This document shows positions 11,920-23,210 of a DNA stretch of 64,000 nt, piece after piece. The notes under the pieces are model-generated. The model did no database searches. It was not told the origin of the DNA and saw only the letters and a program-made list of their open reading frames with translations. The position numbers and the translations under genes were made by a program. Source of the DNA: Archilochus colubris. Its lineage: Eukaryota > Chordata > Aves > Apodiformes > Trochilidae. The stretch spans positions 46,714,156-46,778,155 of the forward strand of contig CM041115.1 in assembly GCA_023079485.1 (NCBI GenBank), written 5' to 3'. How positions within the stretch are numbered: the first letter of the stretch is position 1; each line of letters starts with the position of its first letter.

Positions 11920-13625
11920 CTGAAAACAAAAATATTATTAACTTGGGATACTGCAAAGAAGGACTGATGATTCAGTGCATCTAATGGCTTCTGAATGATA
12001 TGGGATCTCTCTGTTCTCATAATTTCTCAAGGTATGTCATAGCAACAGCAAAGTTAACTGTTCTTACACTACATTTGCACTTTAAGTTTGGTAAATGGAG
12101 CCCTGAAATTTAAGATGCACACAGATGGAGCATACATATACATTCTGACAGTGCTAAGACAGAACTGGGAAGTATTAATAAAGATGAAATAAACTGTAAC
12201 TTCACTTTGTAGCAAGAACTGCATTACTGCAGAAGAAAGTATCGTTTGGCCACATATATGCCTTTCCATTTCAGTCCTGAACAGTACAAGCCTTAAAATC
12301 ACATCTTAAATGAGATGTTTTGCAGTAATTTAGAAATAGAAGTTCACATTGAGATGGTATAGTTTGCGTTTAACTGGAATTAATCTAGAGTAAGACAAGT
12401 TTTTTTCTCAGTATCCAGTAATCATGGATTAAAACCCCAAGTCTGTGTAACTCCTTTCCCAGAGCAGCTACAAGAACCAAAAGTATAAGTTTTGTGGTTT
12501 GACTCTAAAAGCATTTCTTCCTCTTAGGTGACTCAAGTTCTACAAACTTCAATGAACAGGGGAAGGGGAGTCATTGTTGATCTGGCTGTTGCAGAGAACC
12601 AAAACTGATCTACTCCAGCTATACAGTGAGAAAACATTTTGAAAGTAGGCCTTCTTCTTAAAAACAGTAGTTGTCACCTGTCATGTATGGATATGCACCA
12701 TTTTCTGTTCCAGTAGCACAACCTGGGAAACACTGTGAAAATTATGCTTTTGTCAGCATGAATTCCATGTCCAACCTCTCCCAAAGTGCTCTTTGTTCCC
12801 TCTTAATACACACTGACATAGCTTACTCTCTATTTAAAAAATCCACACTATTTTTCCATTAATAAAGGAAATGTGTATTTCTCCCCCCAGCCTACACACT
12901 GGTAAAATGGAATTCTACAGTATGTACAAACACAACATTTAAAACTTCCTATCAGTAAATTCAGGTTATGTTCCCACAATATAAAACGTTTTGTATCCTC
13001 CCTTTATTCTTGGATACAAGATGCTACCATTTCAAAACCAGCAGATTCAGTACAGTGTTAAGAGTCCTGCTACAGGCCAACAGGACACGGAAGAGATAAA
13101 GTGGTACAGCCTGTATCAAAGCCCAGTGTCTCTTGGACCGGAATGTGAAAAAAGGTCACTGAATTATGTTAATTTTTTTCCAATATAGTAATGAAAAAAG
13201 ACATTTAATTTAAAAAAAAAAAAATTACTTCAGCTTCTCTGAAACACAGTACTGCTGTAGGTACATTGATTCTGTGCCCAAGGAAGCCTTAGTTGCTACA
13301 TTGTATTGTACATAACAGGTACATAACAATGTTAAGGTAGAGAAAGTCAGAGGTAAGTATTTTTCCTCTAAGCAAAAAAATAAGTAAGTGGCCTTCAGGA
13401 TGGCCTTGTATATGAAAATTCTACCATGCTGAAAATATTTGACATATGATACCTTCACTAGTAATCATCTTTCTTATTTTACTTCACTTGGGAAAAATGT
13501 TTTTACAAGAAGCAAATCTAGTGCCTCTCGATTTTCTTCTTAATCTTCAAAGACAGGGAGAAATGAAATGTATACATCTATTTTCTAGGAGCACAAAATT
13601 ATTTGAGGTTTTTTAAAATTATCAA

Positions 13626-13677
13626 TTATAATATACATATAAAATTATATATATATATGTATATATATATATATAAA
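13626..13677. repeat. AT-dinucleotide microsatellite
   Basis: Mostly alternating A and T, with a core of TATATATATATGTATATATA type at about 13646-13674. It is likely to vary in length and could extrude a cruciform. Confidence 0.85.
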
Positions 13678-15910
13678 ATTATTACTTTCCTTCTATCTAT
13701 TATTAAGCTTTTAAAGGAACTGTTACCCATGTTTATTAGTTTTTGAGGCAGAACAGAAAGCGGAGATCACAAAGGGAATATTCAACAGAGATCTAGATCT
13801 AAATGGCATCGTATTAAAATTTACTCCAAGTTAGTTGGGCTAAAAATAGGAAACACAATGAAATATTTATTAAAAAGTGAAAGTATGCAAGTTCAAAAAT
13901 CGTATGTTCTAGGGTGGACTGGTGAGCCAATCATGGTAATCACTGCTATTATCCTTCTGGAAAACAGAAAATTAACTAACTTGTATAGGAAATAATGAGT
14001 TAAATAGGGTCAGACATAAGATCTTTCATTCTTCTTGCTTCAGCCTGAAATAAATAACTGAAATTGGATTAGAAGCAGCTGAAATGTTGCAGGAGAACAA
14101 GAGGCAAATGAAAATTTACTTCAACATCCATGTGTAATTCTAATTTCTAGTTTAAAAAAAAAAAAGAGGAAAATCAATTATATTCTTAATTATACTACCT
14201 CAGAGGAACAAATGAGGGACTGAGCTATATTGTATCTACATGAGTTTGTCAACAAAAATAAAGCATATAAAAGCATACTGAAATGCAGAAATTACACTGA
14301 GGTATAAAAATGAAATTTATGAGAAAATTTTAATTTCCAGTAAGAAGAACTATATTCAAAGTACTAGTAAGTAAAGAGGAGGAAGAAAGGGCAAAATACA
14401 TAAGGACTTTTAAACTCCATTGAAAAAAGAACATATAATTATCCAGAGGGCCTATGCAAATGACTTGGATGTGAATAATTTTCTGTTCTCAGAGATAAAA
14501 ATAAATTTAGTACCTTCATTAGTCTGGATAACTCCGGCAAGCAACATATAAATAGCAGATTCTGTAATATTCTAAGCATATTCATATTTATATAATGGCT
14601 AATGTCAGTTCATGGTTATGTTTTTCATACACTAAATATGATTTTGCATTAAGAGCAATTTTGATTAGCAGAAATCTGCATCTTAAGCTAATGATATAAT
14701 GCTCTGTGAGTGTGATAGCCATCTTGTAAACACAACATAAAGAAATGCTTTGCTCAACTTCTGATGCCAGGATACACTTTTATAAAATAAACTATATGAC
14801 TATTTTTAGTTTTATTTCTCCAGTTCTTCCACAAAGCATTACACAACCTACAGAGTAAGGTGCATAAGTAAGCTTAGAAGCTTACTGCACTCACTGAGAC
14901 AACAAAAGATTAAGATAATTCCTCAGGCTATTAAAACAGAACTTAATTACACTCCTACCTTTCTGGTCTTACTCTTGCTTTTTGCTTAGATCTGACACGT
15001 TTGTCTGCTTACAATTCCCCCTTATCCCTTCTCAACAACAACAGCTGCTCTGCTGCATGAAACCAGCTGTCACCAGTGCCACTTTTACCAGGGGGGAAGC
15101 CCAAGTTTTCACTAACAAAAACATTTATTTTTTTCATTTTTGGACCATCATAGAATATTTTTATGAGCTCCATATTTACACTAGCATTATTCATATTAAG
15201 GATTTGTTCCATCTGAAAATGTCTAAAGTTACTTCTCCATTCTTTGCTCAAGAGACAGGATGTTTTTCTATACAAACACAGCTGCAGAAAAAAGGCTGTT
15301 AGTCCACCCTTCCACTTACTCAGCTTGCTCTTCCTTAGGGCAAAAATGCTTCATTTTGAGACATGAAACATATTGTGAGCATAAAAAAACCACTAATGCC
15401 ACAATGAAAAATTAACCCAACTTAATGCATGCATGAGTTGTATTTCCAGGAATGGAAAGATGGGAAGCAAAGCCCTCATGAGGAAAAATGAAATTATATA
15501 CACCACTTTTTACATTTAAAACAATGAGAATGGCATTATTCACTAAAAAGTACCAATAAATTACTGTAAACATGATAAAGTAGAAGTTTCAGATTACTCA
15601 AAATTGTTGAATTTACACAGATACTTATGTTACAGTATCTTTATAAAGCAAAAAAAAAAAAATTAAAGCATATTTTATATACTGCATCTAATATTTTCCC
15701 TCCAACTTTCAACTTTGGTAATTTTGTAGGTGTAGAAACAATAAGTCTTCCCTCTACCATCAAAAGAATAACTCCATGAGATTAGCATTCTATCTCCTGA
15801 TTTTCTTGAGGCAAACTGTCCCATTCCTATAAAATATGCAGTAAAGCCAACATGAATTTTAGACCTATATGCAAACAATTCGTCAGAGCAGATCACACTT
15901 ACAATTTCCT

Positions 15911-15936
15911 AAAAAAAAAAAAAAAAAAAAAAAAAA
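15911..15936. repeat. Homopolymer run of 26 A
   Basis: An uninterrupted A run in RFX3 intronic DNA. Nothing upstream looks like a retrotransposed body and no target duplication was seen, so I treat it as a simple repeat. Confidence 0.85.
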
Positions 15937-17763
15937 GATTTTTTCAGTGTTTGATATTCCCTAGTTTGTTTTTTTTTAACTCTGCAATTGAAATTACATA
16001 CCCCACTTATTCTTCATCACACTTTCTGCTGGCATACCACATTCATATACACACTCCTATTTTCTCCTCACTCCACATCCATTTTTGTAATCTATCTTCT
16101 GCCTCTACACACATCTCCCACACAATACTGAGTTTTAATCACTGCATTACTGTCTGGTTTTGGTTTTCTAACATTCTTGTTGCATATTCACTCCCTGAAA
16201 TTTCTGATGAACTGCTCTTCCATTGCCAGGCTGATCCCTTAGCTTTTCTTTATGAAATACTATGCTGATTCTTATGGTCAGTCTTGAGTTCAGCTGGAAA
16301 AATGTAACCTAAAATCCCCACTGCAAAAAAATACCCAGAATAACAATGGAGTATTCAACGAAAGGGAATACTCAGAAGGAGACGTACTAAAGGAAATGTT
16401 TGTTTATCTGGCACCGTTTTACATACTCAGCAATAAAAAAACAGTTTCCTCTTCTCATTGAGGTATGATTAAAAAAAATCCCAACAGTTACTCCTAGGCT
16501 TCTGTGTTTTTGACATGAGTATTACATTAATAAAGGACAACTGGAACAACTTCAGAAAAGATACCAACTGTTGATAACAAAGATTAATGCATTATTTATG
16601 TAAGGGAAAAATGGAGCCAGCTCCATCCTACACTTTCAGAAAGGTGGAAACTTTGCACAAGCAAAGTTTATAAACACCAAAATCCTGTTTATTCTTCATC
16701 TGCTTGTGACAAAAAATAGAAGTCCATAGCAGATCCTATCCTTATTGTTTAATCAATCCAATGATTAGAACTAAAATATCCTCTATGCCATGAACTGGTT
16801 ACCAGCCTTCAACCCTTACACTGACCAGAATTTCACACGAATGAAATTCATATGCTTAAAATATCATATCTGTTTAAAACAAGCAGCTGTGTCGCACTAC
16901 CAAAATGCCATCTTTTTCCTTAGAAGCTGAAATACAGGAATAACAAACCACATAAGGAACATCTATTAAACATCTGTTATTCTGAAAGAACATAAAAATC
17001 AGTAAAATATCCAGATCATACTTCACAAAGAAAAGACATCTTTCATTTCACAAACCTTACAGAAGAATTAGGCAGACAAAATGTTCTACAGAGTTTAGCT
17101 GAATTCAAGCATCACGGAAGCTTCAGGTAAAACCTCCCATAGTATGCAAAAGTCTCTGTCCATATCAACATTTAAGTAAAGAGAGAGACGAGAGCTATTT
17201 AACAGTCTGAACTCAAAAGAAAATATTTCAAACAACTGTTAAATTACTAGTGGTGAAATTTGAGCAAATAGACTTGGACAAACACTTAAATGAAATTTTC
17301 GAAATTCAAATTGAATGTTTTTCAACTAGATTGCATGCTAAAAGATACATAAGCATAAAAGCAGAAACTACAGCAATGGAACTATGAGGCATTATAAATT
17401 GAGTCTGTCAATCAGGAAAAAAAGGTTAGTGAAATGTATGAGACTGGAACACACACTTTAAAAGGCACCACCTAGAATTCTAGACCTCAACAAATACTGA
17501 AGAACTTAATATAGGGAAAGGTGCTGCACTGGCAGAACAGAATCAAATACACTAATAAACTATGTCTAGTGTCATATATCAATTATGAAACTGTGAAGTC
17601 AATTTGTCGAGACAAACAGTATCAGATGTCACCTACAGTACATCACACGGACAGCTAATTTCTATGTATTCTTGCAAAGCCTTGGACAGGTGTCACAGCT
17701 TTCACATTTAGTCCCTGCTTCTATGTTCAAAATTTTCCTTTTATTGTCTCCATTTTCTTCTAG

Positions 17764-17799
17764 CCACCACTCATTCCACAGCCTGCTGGTGCTGCACAG
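17764..17799 (+). other. Candidate 36-base micro-exon on the strand opposite RFX3
   Basis: A strong pyrimidine-rich acceptor (TTTTATTGTCTCCATTTTCTTCTAG) ends at 17763, and a full-consensus donor (CAG then GTGAGT) starts at 17800. The 36 bases between them are 12 whole codons with no stop: PPLIPQPAGAAQ. No neighbouring plus-strand exons were found, so this may be chance or a stray gene fragment. Confidence 0.2.
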
Positions 17800-18360
17800 G
17801 TGAGTGACTCTCACTCAAGATAAGTGTGCAGCGTGCTGGCTGCTACAAGGGTCTTCTTATTTCCTGGCAAGTGTACATAATGAAGTACCTACTTGTCACA
17901 CCATAAGTACTTTAAGGACACTGTGCAAAGACCTTTAGGGAGTCAAGTCTAAAGATGGCAAGGACAGTGCTTTTCATTCTTACATTTGCCTTGAACTTAC
18001 TTGGATATCCAAACAAAAGGAGGAACTGCATAGCACATAATATCAGAAATATGTTCATTATTGAAAATAAGTAAGTATTCAGTAAGATAAATGAAATTTC
18101 TGTGAACTACTAGATGAACTCCACAATAACCTACAGTTAAAATCATGCATATATACTGCTGGTGCTTGTCAGATGCTTTAATTAAGCAACAGATTCTGAA
18201 AACAGTTTGCCTTTCTTCAGTAAAATAAAATTGATAAAAACAGAACAAAATAGTTCGCTTAGCAGCCCAGTACAAAATTAAGCTCTTCACTACATTGTGA
18301 AGACATATCCTTCCTGAATATTTTTTTTTTTTAATCTTCCCAAAACTAACATCCACCTAC

Positions 18361-18485
18361 CTGTTGCTGAACTGGTACTTGCTGAACTACCTGTGTAGGC
18401 ACTGCTGCCTGGCCAGCCACAGATGTCTGTAAAGTCACAGTCGAACCTGTATCCGACCCAGTCTCTGATGTCTGCATCGTGATCT
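18361..18485 (-). CDS. RFX3: RFX3 first coding exon (start codon, residues 1-39)
   Basis: The exon begins after the acceptor TTATTCAG with eight untranslated bases (AGATCACG), then ATG at 18477-18475. The protein starts MQTSETGSDTGSTVTLQTS and ends VVQQVPVQQQ, which matches the conserved amino terminus of vertebrate RFX3. The start is supported by that match. The donor is CAACAG then GTAGGT in phase 0, so the next exon continues VQQVQT. The exon contributes the beginning of the Gln-rich amino-terminal region. The 5' untranslated exon or exons must lie upstream at higher coordinates; I could not place them, and they may lie beyond 64000. Confidence 0.95.
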
Positions 18486-19739
18486 CTGAATAAAATGAAG
18501 AAGTAAAATTAAAAGGTTAGTTCTTTTTTTTTTTTTTTTTTTTTGTTACTTATGGCAGCATGCTAATATGTCATTTATCTGTATTTGGATCTGGAAATTA
18601 GTCAATATCAATCTTGGTATGACCCAAAAAGTTTCCCCCTACTAGCAAATGAGTTAATATAAATTTTTTTTATGTTACTTATATTCGAAATATCTTTTAT
18701 TTATATGTGCAGAAAAGCATAGCGATATATAGAAAAGCATAGCGATTCTTCGAGTTTTGTCATTTTAGGAATAATTTAGAAAAATCAGGAACAAATCTCT
18801 CAGCTTGTAAATAACTTGTCATCATTTGTATATGTTTTTTCTCTGGACTACTGAATTATACAAAAAACTCTACATTCAATTTCAAAGTCAAACTTCAAGC
18901 AGGCCACAGAATGACGAGCTGTAAATTGGAAGTAAAATCTGAAAAGCATTTAATGAGTCACAGTGAAAAAGCAACTGAAATAACTTTCTTCAGTTGAATG
19001 CATTACAACAACCACTGTAGCCCAAATCTGAGAAGAAACCTTTCAGCACTAAAACCATCTAGAAATACATAATGTGATAAAAAAATACCTAAAATTGTGA
19101 CCCAAACATTTAAAGGGAACAATAGAAATTTAGATAGAACACAGAAATGGTCTGAGAATACAGGAAAATGCCTTAAAAAGAAATCTCATCAGAAAGACAA
19201 CTGAAGATGACTTATGCCTTCATAGGAAACAGACTGGGAAATATGGAATTCCTTGATATTACACAGCAAAGACCACATAATAAACTGGGTAAGAAAAAAA
19301 AATCATTGAACATTAGGAATTAGACTTTTTTGGTTTTAAAGCCAGCTTAGTGCAGGCCCTCCCTCCAACTACCTCTGACTCGTTTTGCATTCAAATGTTG
19401 TCAGTGAAGAGAAGCAAACAGGTATAATCTGGGACATGTGTGGGAAATACAAGCAGGACCTCGCCATCTGGGACCATCATTATTTAAAACTCCATGGAAC
19501 CATGGCTATGGTACCTGGCAGATTCAACAGCTTATTCTGAAATTTTCAGAAAGGGTGATAAATTGCTGATCAAATCTATCTGAGACTTATCAATAGGCTC
19601 TCAGAGTTATCATGTTGACTGATACCATGGTGACTGAACCCCTTACTTCTGTCCAGCGTGCCTGACTAAAATCAGGATACGAAATGAAAAGAAAAAAGAA
19701 CAGAATTTCACAGATGTCTACTGAAAGGTTAAAAATCCT
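18486..19739 (-). other. RFX3: RFX3 5' intron next to the first coding exon
   Basis: AT-rich intron with a run of 21 T at 18524-18544. There is an imperfect tandem duplication at 18711-18746, a 20-base unit beginning AGAAAAGCATAGCGAT present nearly twice. No gene or retroelement was recognised, although some of 19330-19730 could be unrecognised upstream CR1 sequence. Confidence 0.6.
18711..18746. repeat. Short tandem duplication (20-base unit, 1.8 copies)
   Basis: The unit AGAAAAGCATAGCGATATAT is followed directly by AGAAAAGCATAGCGAT. This is typical of replication slippage in intronic DNA. Confidence 0.85.
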
Positions 19740-21401
19740 AAGTGAAAATTAATCTCCACAGGACAAATATGGAAGAGCTGGAAACCACTGTACTGCTACA
19801 AAGATACAACCTAGTTGCCATTACTCCAAGTTGGGAAGATGAATCCCAGGGCTGGAGTGTGGCTGTTGATGGCAACAGATGGTTCAGAAAGGACAAGCAA
19901 GGAAGGGGAGGCAGAGGGATTGTCCTACACATCCAGAAAGGGATAGAGCATGAAGAGCTGACATTGAAGAATAGCCATGACCAGGCTGAAAGCTTATGGA
20001 TTCAGATTAAGAGACTGAAACAACAAAAGGAACTTTATGGTACATATTTCCTACAGGCTGCCTAATCAAGGGCAGCCTTTTGAGGATGTAGCCAGTAGCG
20101 ACAGAAACCATCACACTCACAGGAACCCATCCTGCTGGGAGACTTCAACCACACCACCATCTACTGGAAAAGCAGTACAGTGAGCTGTGGGTAATCGAGA
20201 AGACTGCTGGAGTGCATGAAGGATAACTTAAGACAGGTAATAGACAGTGCTACTGGAGAGGATACTGGGCTTCTGGTCTCCAGTGTAAGTGAGCTAAAAT
20301 ATGATGCTGAGATGAAGGCAGCCTGGGCTGCAGTGATCCTGTACTGAGGGATATGGGTCAGATGAAGAGTAAAGTCAGGAATTTTAGGAAAGCAACATTC
20401 TGGCTGTTCAAGGAGTTAGTAGGACCCCCCAGAGAAACTCCTCAGAGGCAAGGAAGCAGAGTAAAATTGTCAGAGCTTTAAGGATGCTTTCCATAAACTG
20501 CAAGAGCTCTTGATGCCTAGGTGTAAGAGATCAGGAAGGGAAGGCAAGAGACCAGCAGGTATGAGTCAAGACCCACTTGTTGAACTGAAGGGCAAAAAGG
20601 AAATGTGTAAGCAGTAGAAGCAGGGAGAGGAGAGGTGCTGTGGGAAGAGGATAGGGACACTGCCCAGTTGTGTAGGGGTGGAGTCAGGAAAGTCAAGATA
20701 AAAATGGAGATCAATTTGACATGGCACAAAAAGAATATTAAGAAGGGCTTCTATAGGTGTATCAGAGAGAACAGGAAGGTCAAAAGAAGTACACCTCCAC
20801 CGATGATCAAGACTGGCAAAATGGTAACAAGGGAGAAGAGAAGGCAGAAGTACTCATCTACTTTTCTGCGTTGGTCTCCACTGGCACCTTCTCTTCCCAC
20901 ACCACCCAAGTTCATGGACCACAAGATGAGAGCTAGGGAAGCAAAGACCCTCTCTCTGTAAGAGAAGATCAGGTTTGAGAGTACCTGAGGAACCTGAACA
21001 TACATAAGTCTGTGGGACTTGACAAGATGCATCCCAAAGTCCTGAGGGAACTGGCTGATGTAGTTGCCAAGCCATTATACTTGAAAAGTCATCCTGGTGA
21101 CTACAAAAACAGAAACATTACATCAATTTTTGAAAAGGGTAGAAAGGAGGACCCTGGAAACTACCAACCTGTCTGCCTCACTGTGCCCGGAAAGATCATG
21201 AAACAGATCATCCTAGAATTAAAGTAGAGGCATGTGAAGGACAGGGAAGTTATTAAAGCGAAACTATGGCTTCACCAAGGTCAAGTCTTGCCTGACCAAT
21301 CCAGTGGCCTTCTATGATGGAATGACTACATCAGTGATCAAGCAAAGAACTATGATGTCATCTATCTAGATTTCTGTAAGGCCTCTGACATGGTACCCCA
21401 G
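19740..21401 (+). mobile_element. Outer CR1 copy, 5' part (ORF2 endonuclease to reverse transcriptase start)
   Basis: Broken frames of CR1 ORF2 are readable in order. Near 19770-20060 is an endonuclease amino-terminal segment (MEELETTVLLQRYNLVAIT, then WSVAVDGNRWFRKDKQGRGG). Near 20137-20151 is the endonuclease GDFNH motif (LLGDFNHTTIYW). Near 21010-21220 is the lead-in to reverse transcriptase ([32 protein letters not shown]). It stops in the 'LDF-K-DMVP' region where a second CR1 has inserted, and resumes at about 22106. Stops and frameshifts show that it is dead. Confidence 0.85.
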
Positions 21402-22105
21402 AACACAGAATCACAGAATCATTTTGGTTAGAAAAGACCCTTAAGACTACCATGTCCAACCATTAACCTAGCAATGTGAAGTCCACCACTAATTCATATT
21501 CCTATACATCATGTTTACACCTCTTTTAAATACCTCCAAGGATGGTGACAATCACTCCCCTGGGCAGGCTGTTCTAGTGCCTGACAACCATTTCAGTTAA
21601 TAAATTTTTCCTAATATCTAGTATAAACATCCCCTGGCAAACCTTGAGGCTATTTCCTCTTGTGCTATCAACTTGTAAGAGCAGACAGTGTCTCCAGGAG
21701 AATGCTGTGAGAAACTGCCATAAGGCTTTACTAAAGTCTAAGTACACCACATCAACAGACTCTCCCCCATCCACTAAGTGGGTCACCCTGTTACAGAAAG
21801 ACCTGCCTTTCATAAATCCATGCTGACTCAGCCTGATTGCCTTCGTGTCCTGTAAGTGCTGTGTGATGACACTCAAGATTATCTGCCCCATAATCTTCTT
21901 CAGCACCAAAGTCAGCCTAACAGGCCTGTAGTTCCCCCTGTCCTCCTTCTGGCACATATGGTAGAGAGGCCTCACATTTGCTAACTTACAGTCAACTGCA
22001 ACCTCCCCAGTTAGCCAAGCCTGCTGACACACCATGGAAAGTGTCTTAGTGAGAAAGGCCACCAGCTCCCACAATACTTTTGGGTGCCTGCATCCCATGA
22101 GGCCC
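21402..22105 (-). mobile_element. Inner CR1 copy inserted into the outer CR1, with an internal deletion
   Basis: It starts on the plus strand with the complement of a CR1 3' end (CAGAATCACAGAATCATTTTG) and runs back into ORF2 on the minus strand. A single 174-codon minus-strand frame (22098-21574) covers reverse-transcriptase lead-in sequence (HPKVLWELVAFLTKTLSM, EDRGNYRPVRLT, GFMKGRSF, VVYLDFSKAL). It then jumps directly to the ORF2 carboxy-terminal tail (LKVCQGMFILDIRKN), so the reverse-transcriptase core has been deleted. The outer element continues on both sides, which gives the order of insertion. Confidence 0.85.
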
Positions 22106-23210
22106 CTTCTCTCAAAATGGGAGAGATATGGATTTGATTGATAATCAATGGATGAGAAATTGTTGCATCCAGAGACTAGCAGTCAACAGCTCTATGTCCA
22201 GATGGAGATCAGTAATGAGTGGTATCCCTCAGACATCTGTACTGGGACCAGGACTGTTTAATAACTTTACTAATCAGGAAGACAGTGGGATCAAGTGCAC
22301 TCCCAGCAAGATTGCAAATGACACAAAGCGTAATGGTGCAGTTGACACACAGGAGCAATGGGGTGCCCACCCAGAAGGACCTGGAAAAGCTCAAGGAATG
22401 GGCCCATGTCAACCCGAGGAGGTTCAACAAGCCCAAGTGCAAGGTCCTGCAAATGAGTTGGGGGCAACACCCAGTACCAGTAGAGGCTGGAGGATGAAGG
22501 GATTGAGAGCAGTCTTTTGAGAGCAGTCTTGAGGAGAAGGATTTGGGGGCAGTGGTGGATTAAAACCAGGCATGAGCTGGCAGCATGCATTCACAGCCCA
22601 GAAAGCCAAAAGTATCCTGGGCTGAATCAAGGGAAGTGAGCAGGTCAAGAAAGGTGATTCTGCCCCTGTACTCTGCTCTGGTGAGACCTCATCTGGAGTA
22701 TTACATCAAGCTCTGTAGTGCTCAGCACAGGGAGATGGATGTTGGAATGAGTCCAGGACCTCAAAAAATGGTAACTGGACTGAGACACCTCTCCTATGAA
22801 GAAAAGCTGGAAAAGTTGGGTCATTCAGCCTAGAAAAGAGAAGGCTCCAGGGAGACCTTACTGTGACCATTCAGAACTTGAAGAGAGTTAGAAGAAAGGC
22901 AAGGGCAGATGTTTTAGTGGGACCTTTACCAACAGGACAGGGGTAATGTTTTTAAACTAAAAGAGGGTAGATTCAGACTAGATCTAAGTAATAAACCTTT
23001 TTAAGAAGGGTGGTGAGACACTGGAACAGGTTCCTCAGAGAGGTGGTGGATGACCCACCCATCCCTGCAAACATTTTTCCTGATTAGATGGAGCTCTGCA
23101 GAACCTAATCTAGTTGAACACGCCTCTGATCATTGCAGGAGCCTTGGCTTAGATGACCTTCAAAGGTCTCTTCATGCCAAATTCTTCTGTGATTCTGTGC
23201 TTCTATGTTT
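22106..23210 (+). mobile_element. Outer CR1 copy, 3' part
   Basis: It resumes with GGGAGAGATATGGATTTGAT and a degraded reverse-transcriptase core ([17 protein letters not shown], with the expected Gln-Gly lost). The ORF2 carboxy terminus follows ([32 protein letters not shown]), then the 3' tail with TCTGTGATTCTGTGCTTCTATG. With 19740-21401 it makes a nearly complete ORF2 copy of about 2.8 kb. Confidence 0.85.

Larger units (their letters stand above)
11920..18360 (-). other. RFX3: RFX3 intron between coding exons 1 and 2
   Basis: This 6441-base intron is AT-rich. It holds an AT-dinucleotide microsatellite (13626-13677), a 26-base A run (15911-15936) and a plus-strand micro-exon candidate (17764-17799). 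I recognised no CR1 or LTR in it, in contrast to the 5' intron. Confidence 0.7.

Noticed and set aside
15911..15936. 26-A run as the tail of a processed pseudogene
   Set aside because: No gene-like or SINE-like body precedes it on either strand and no flanking duplication was seen.
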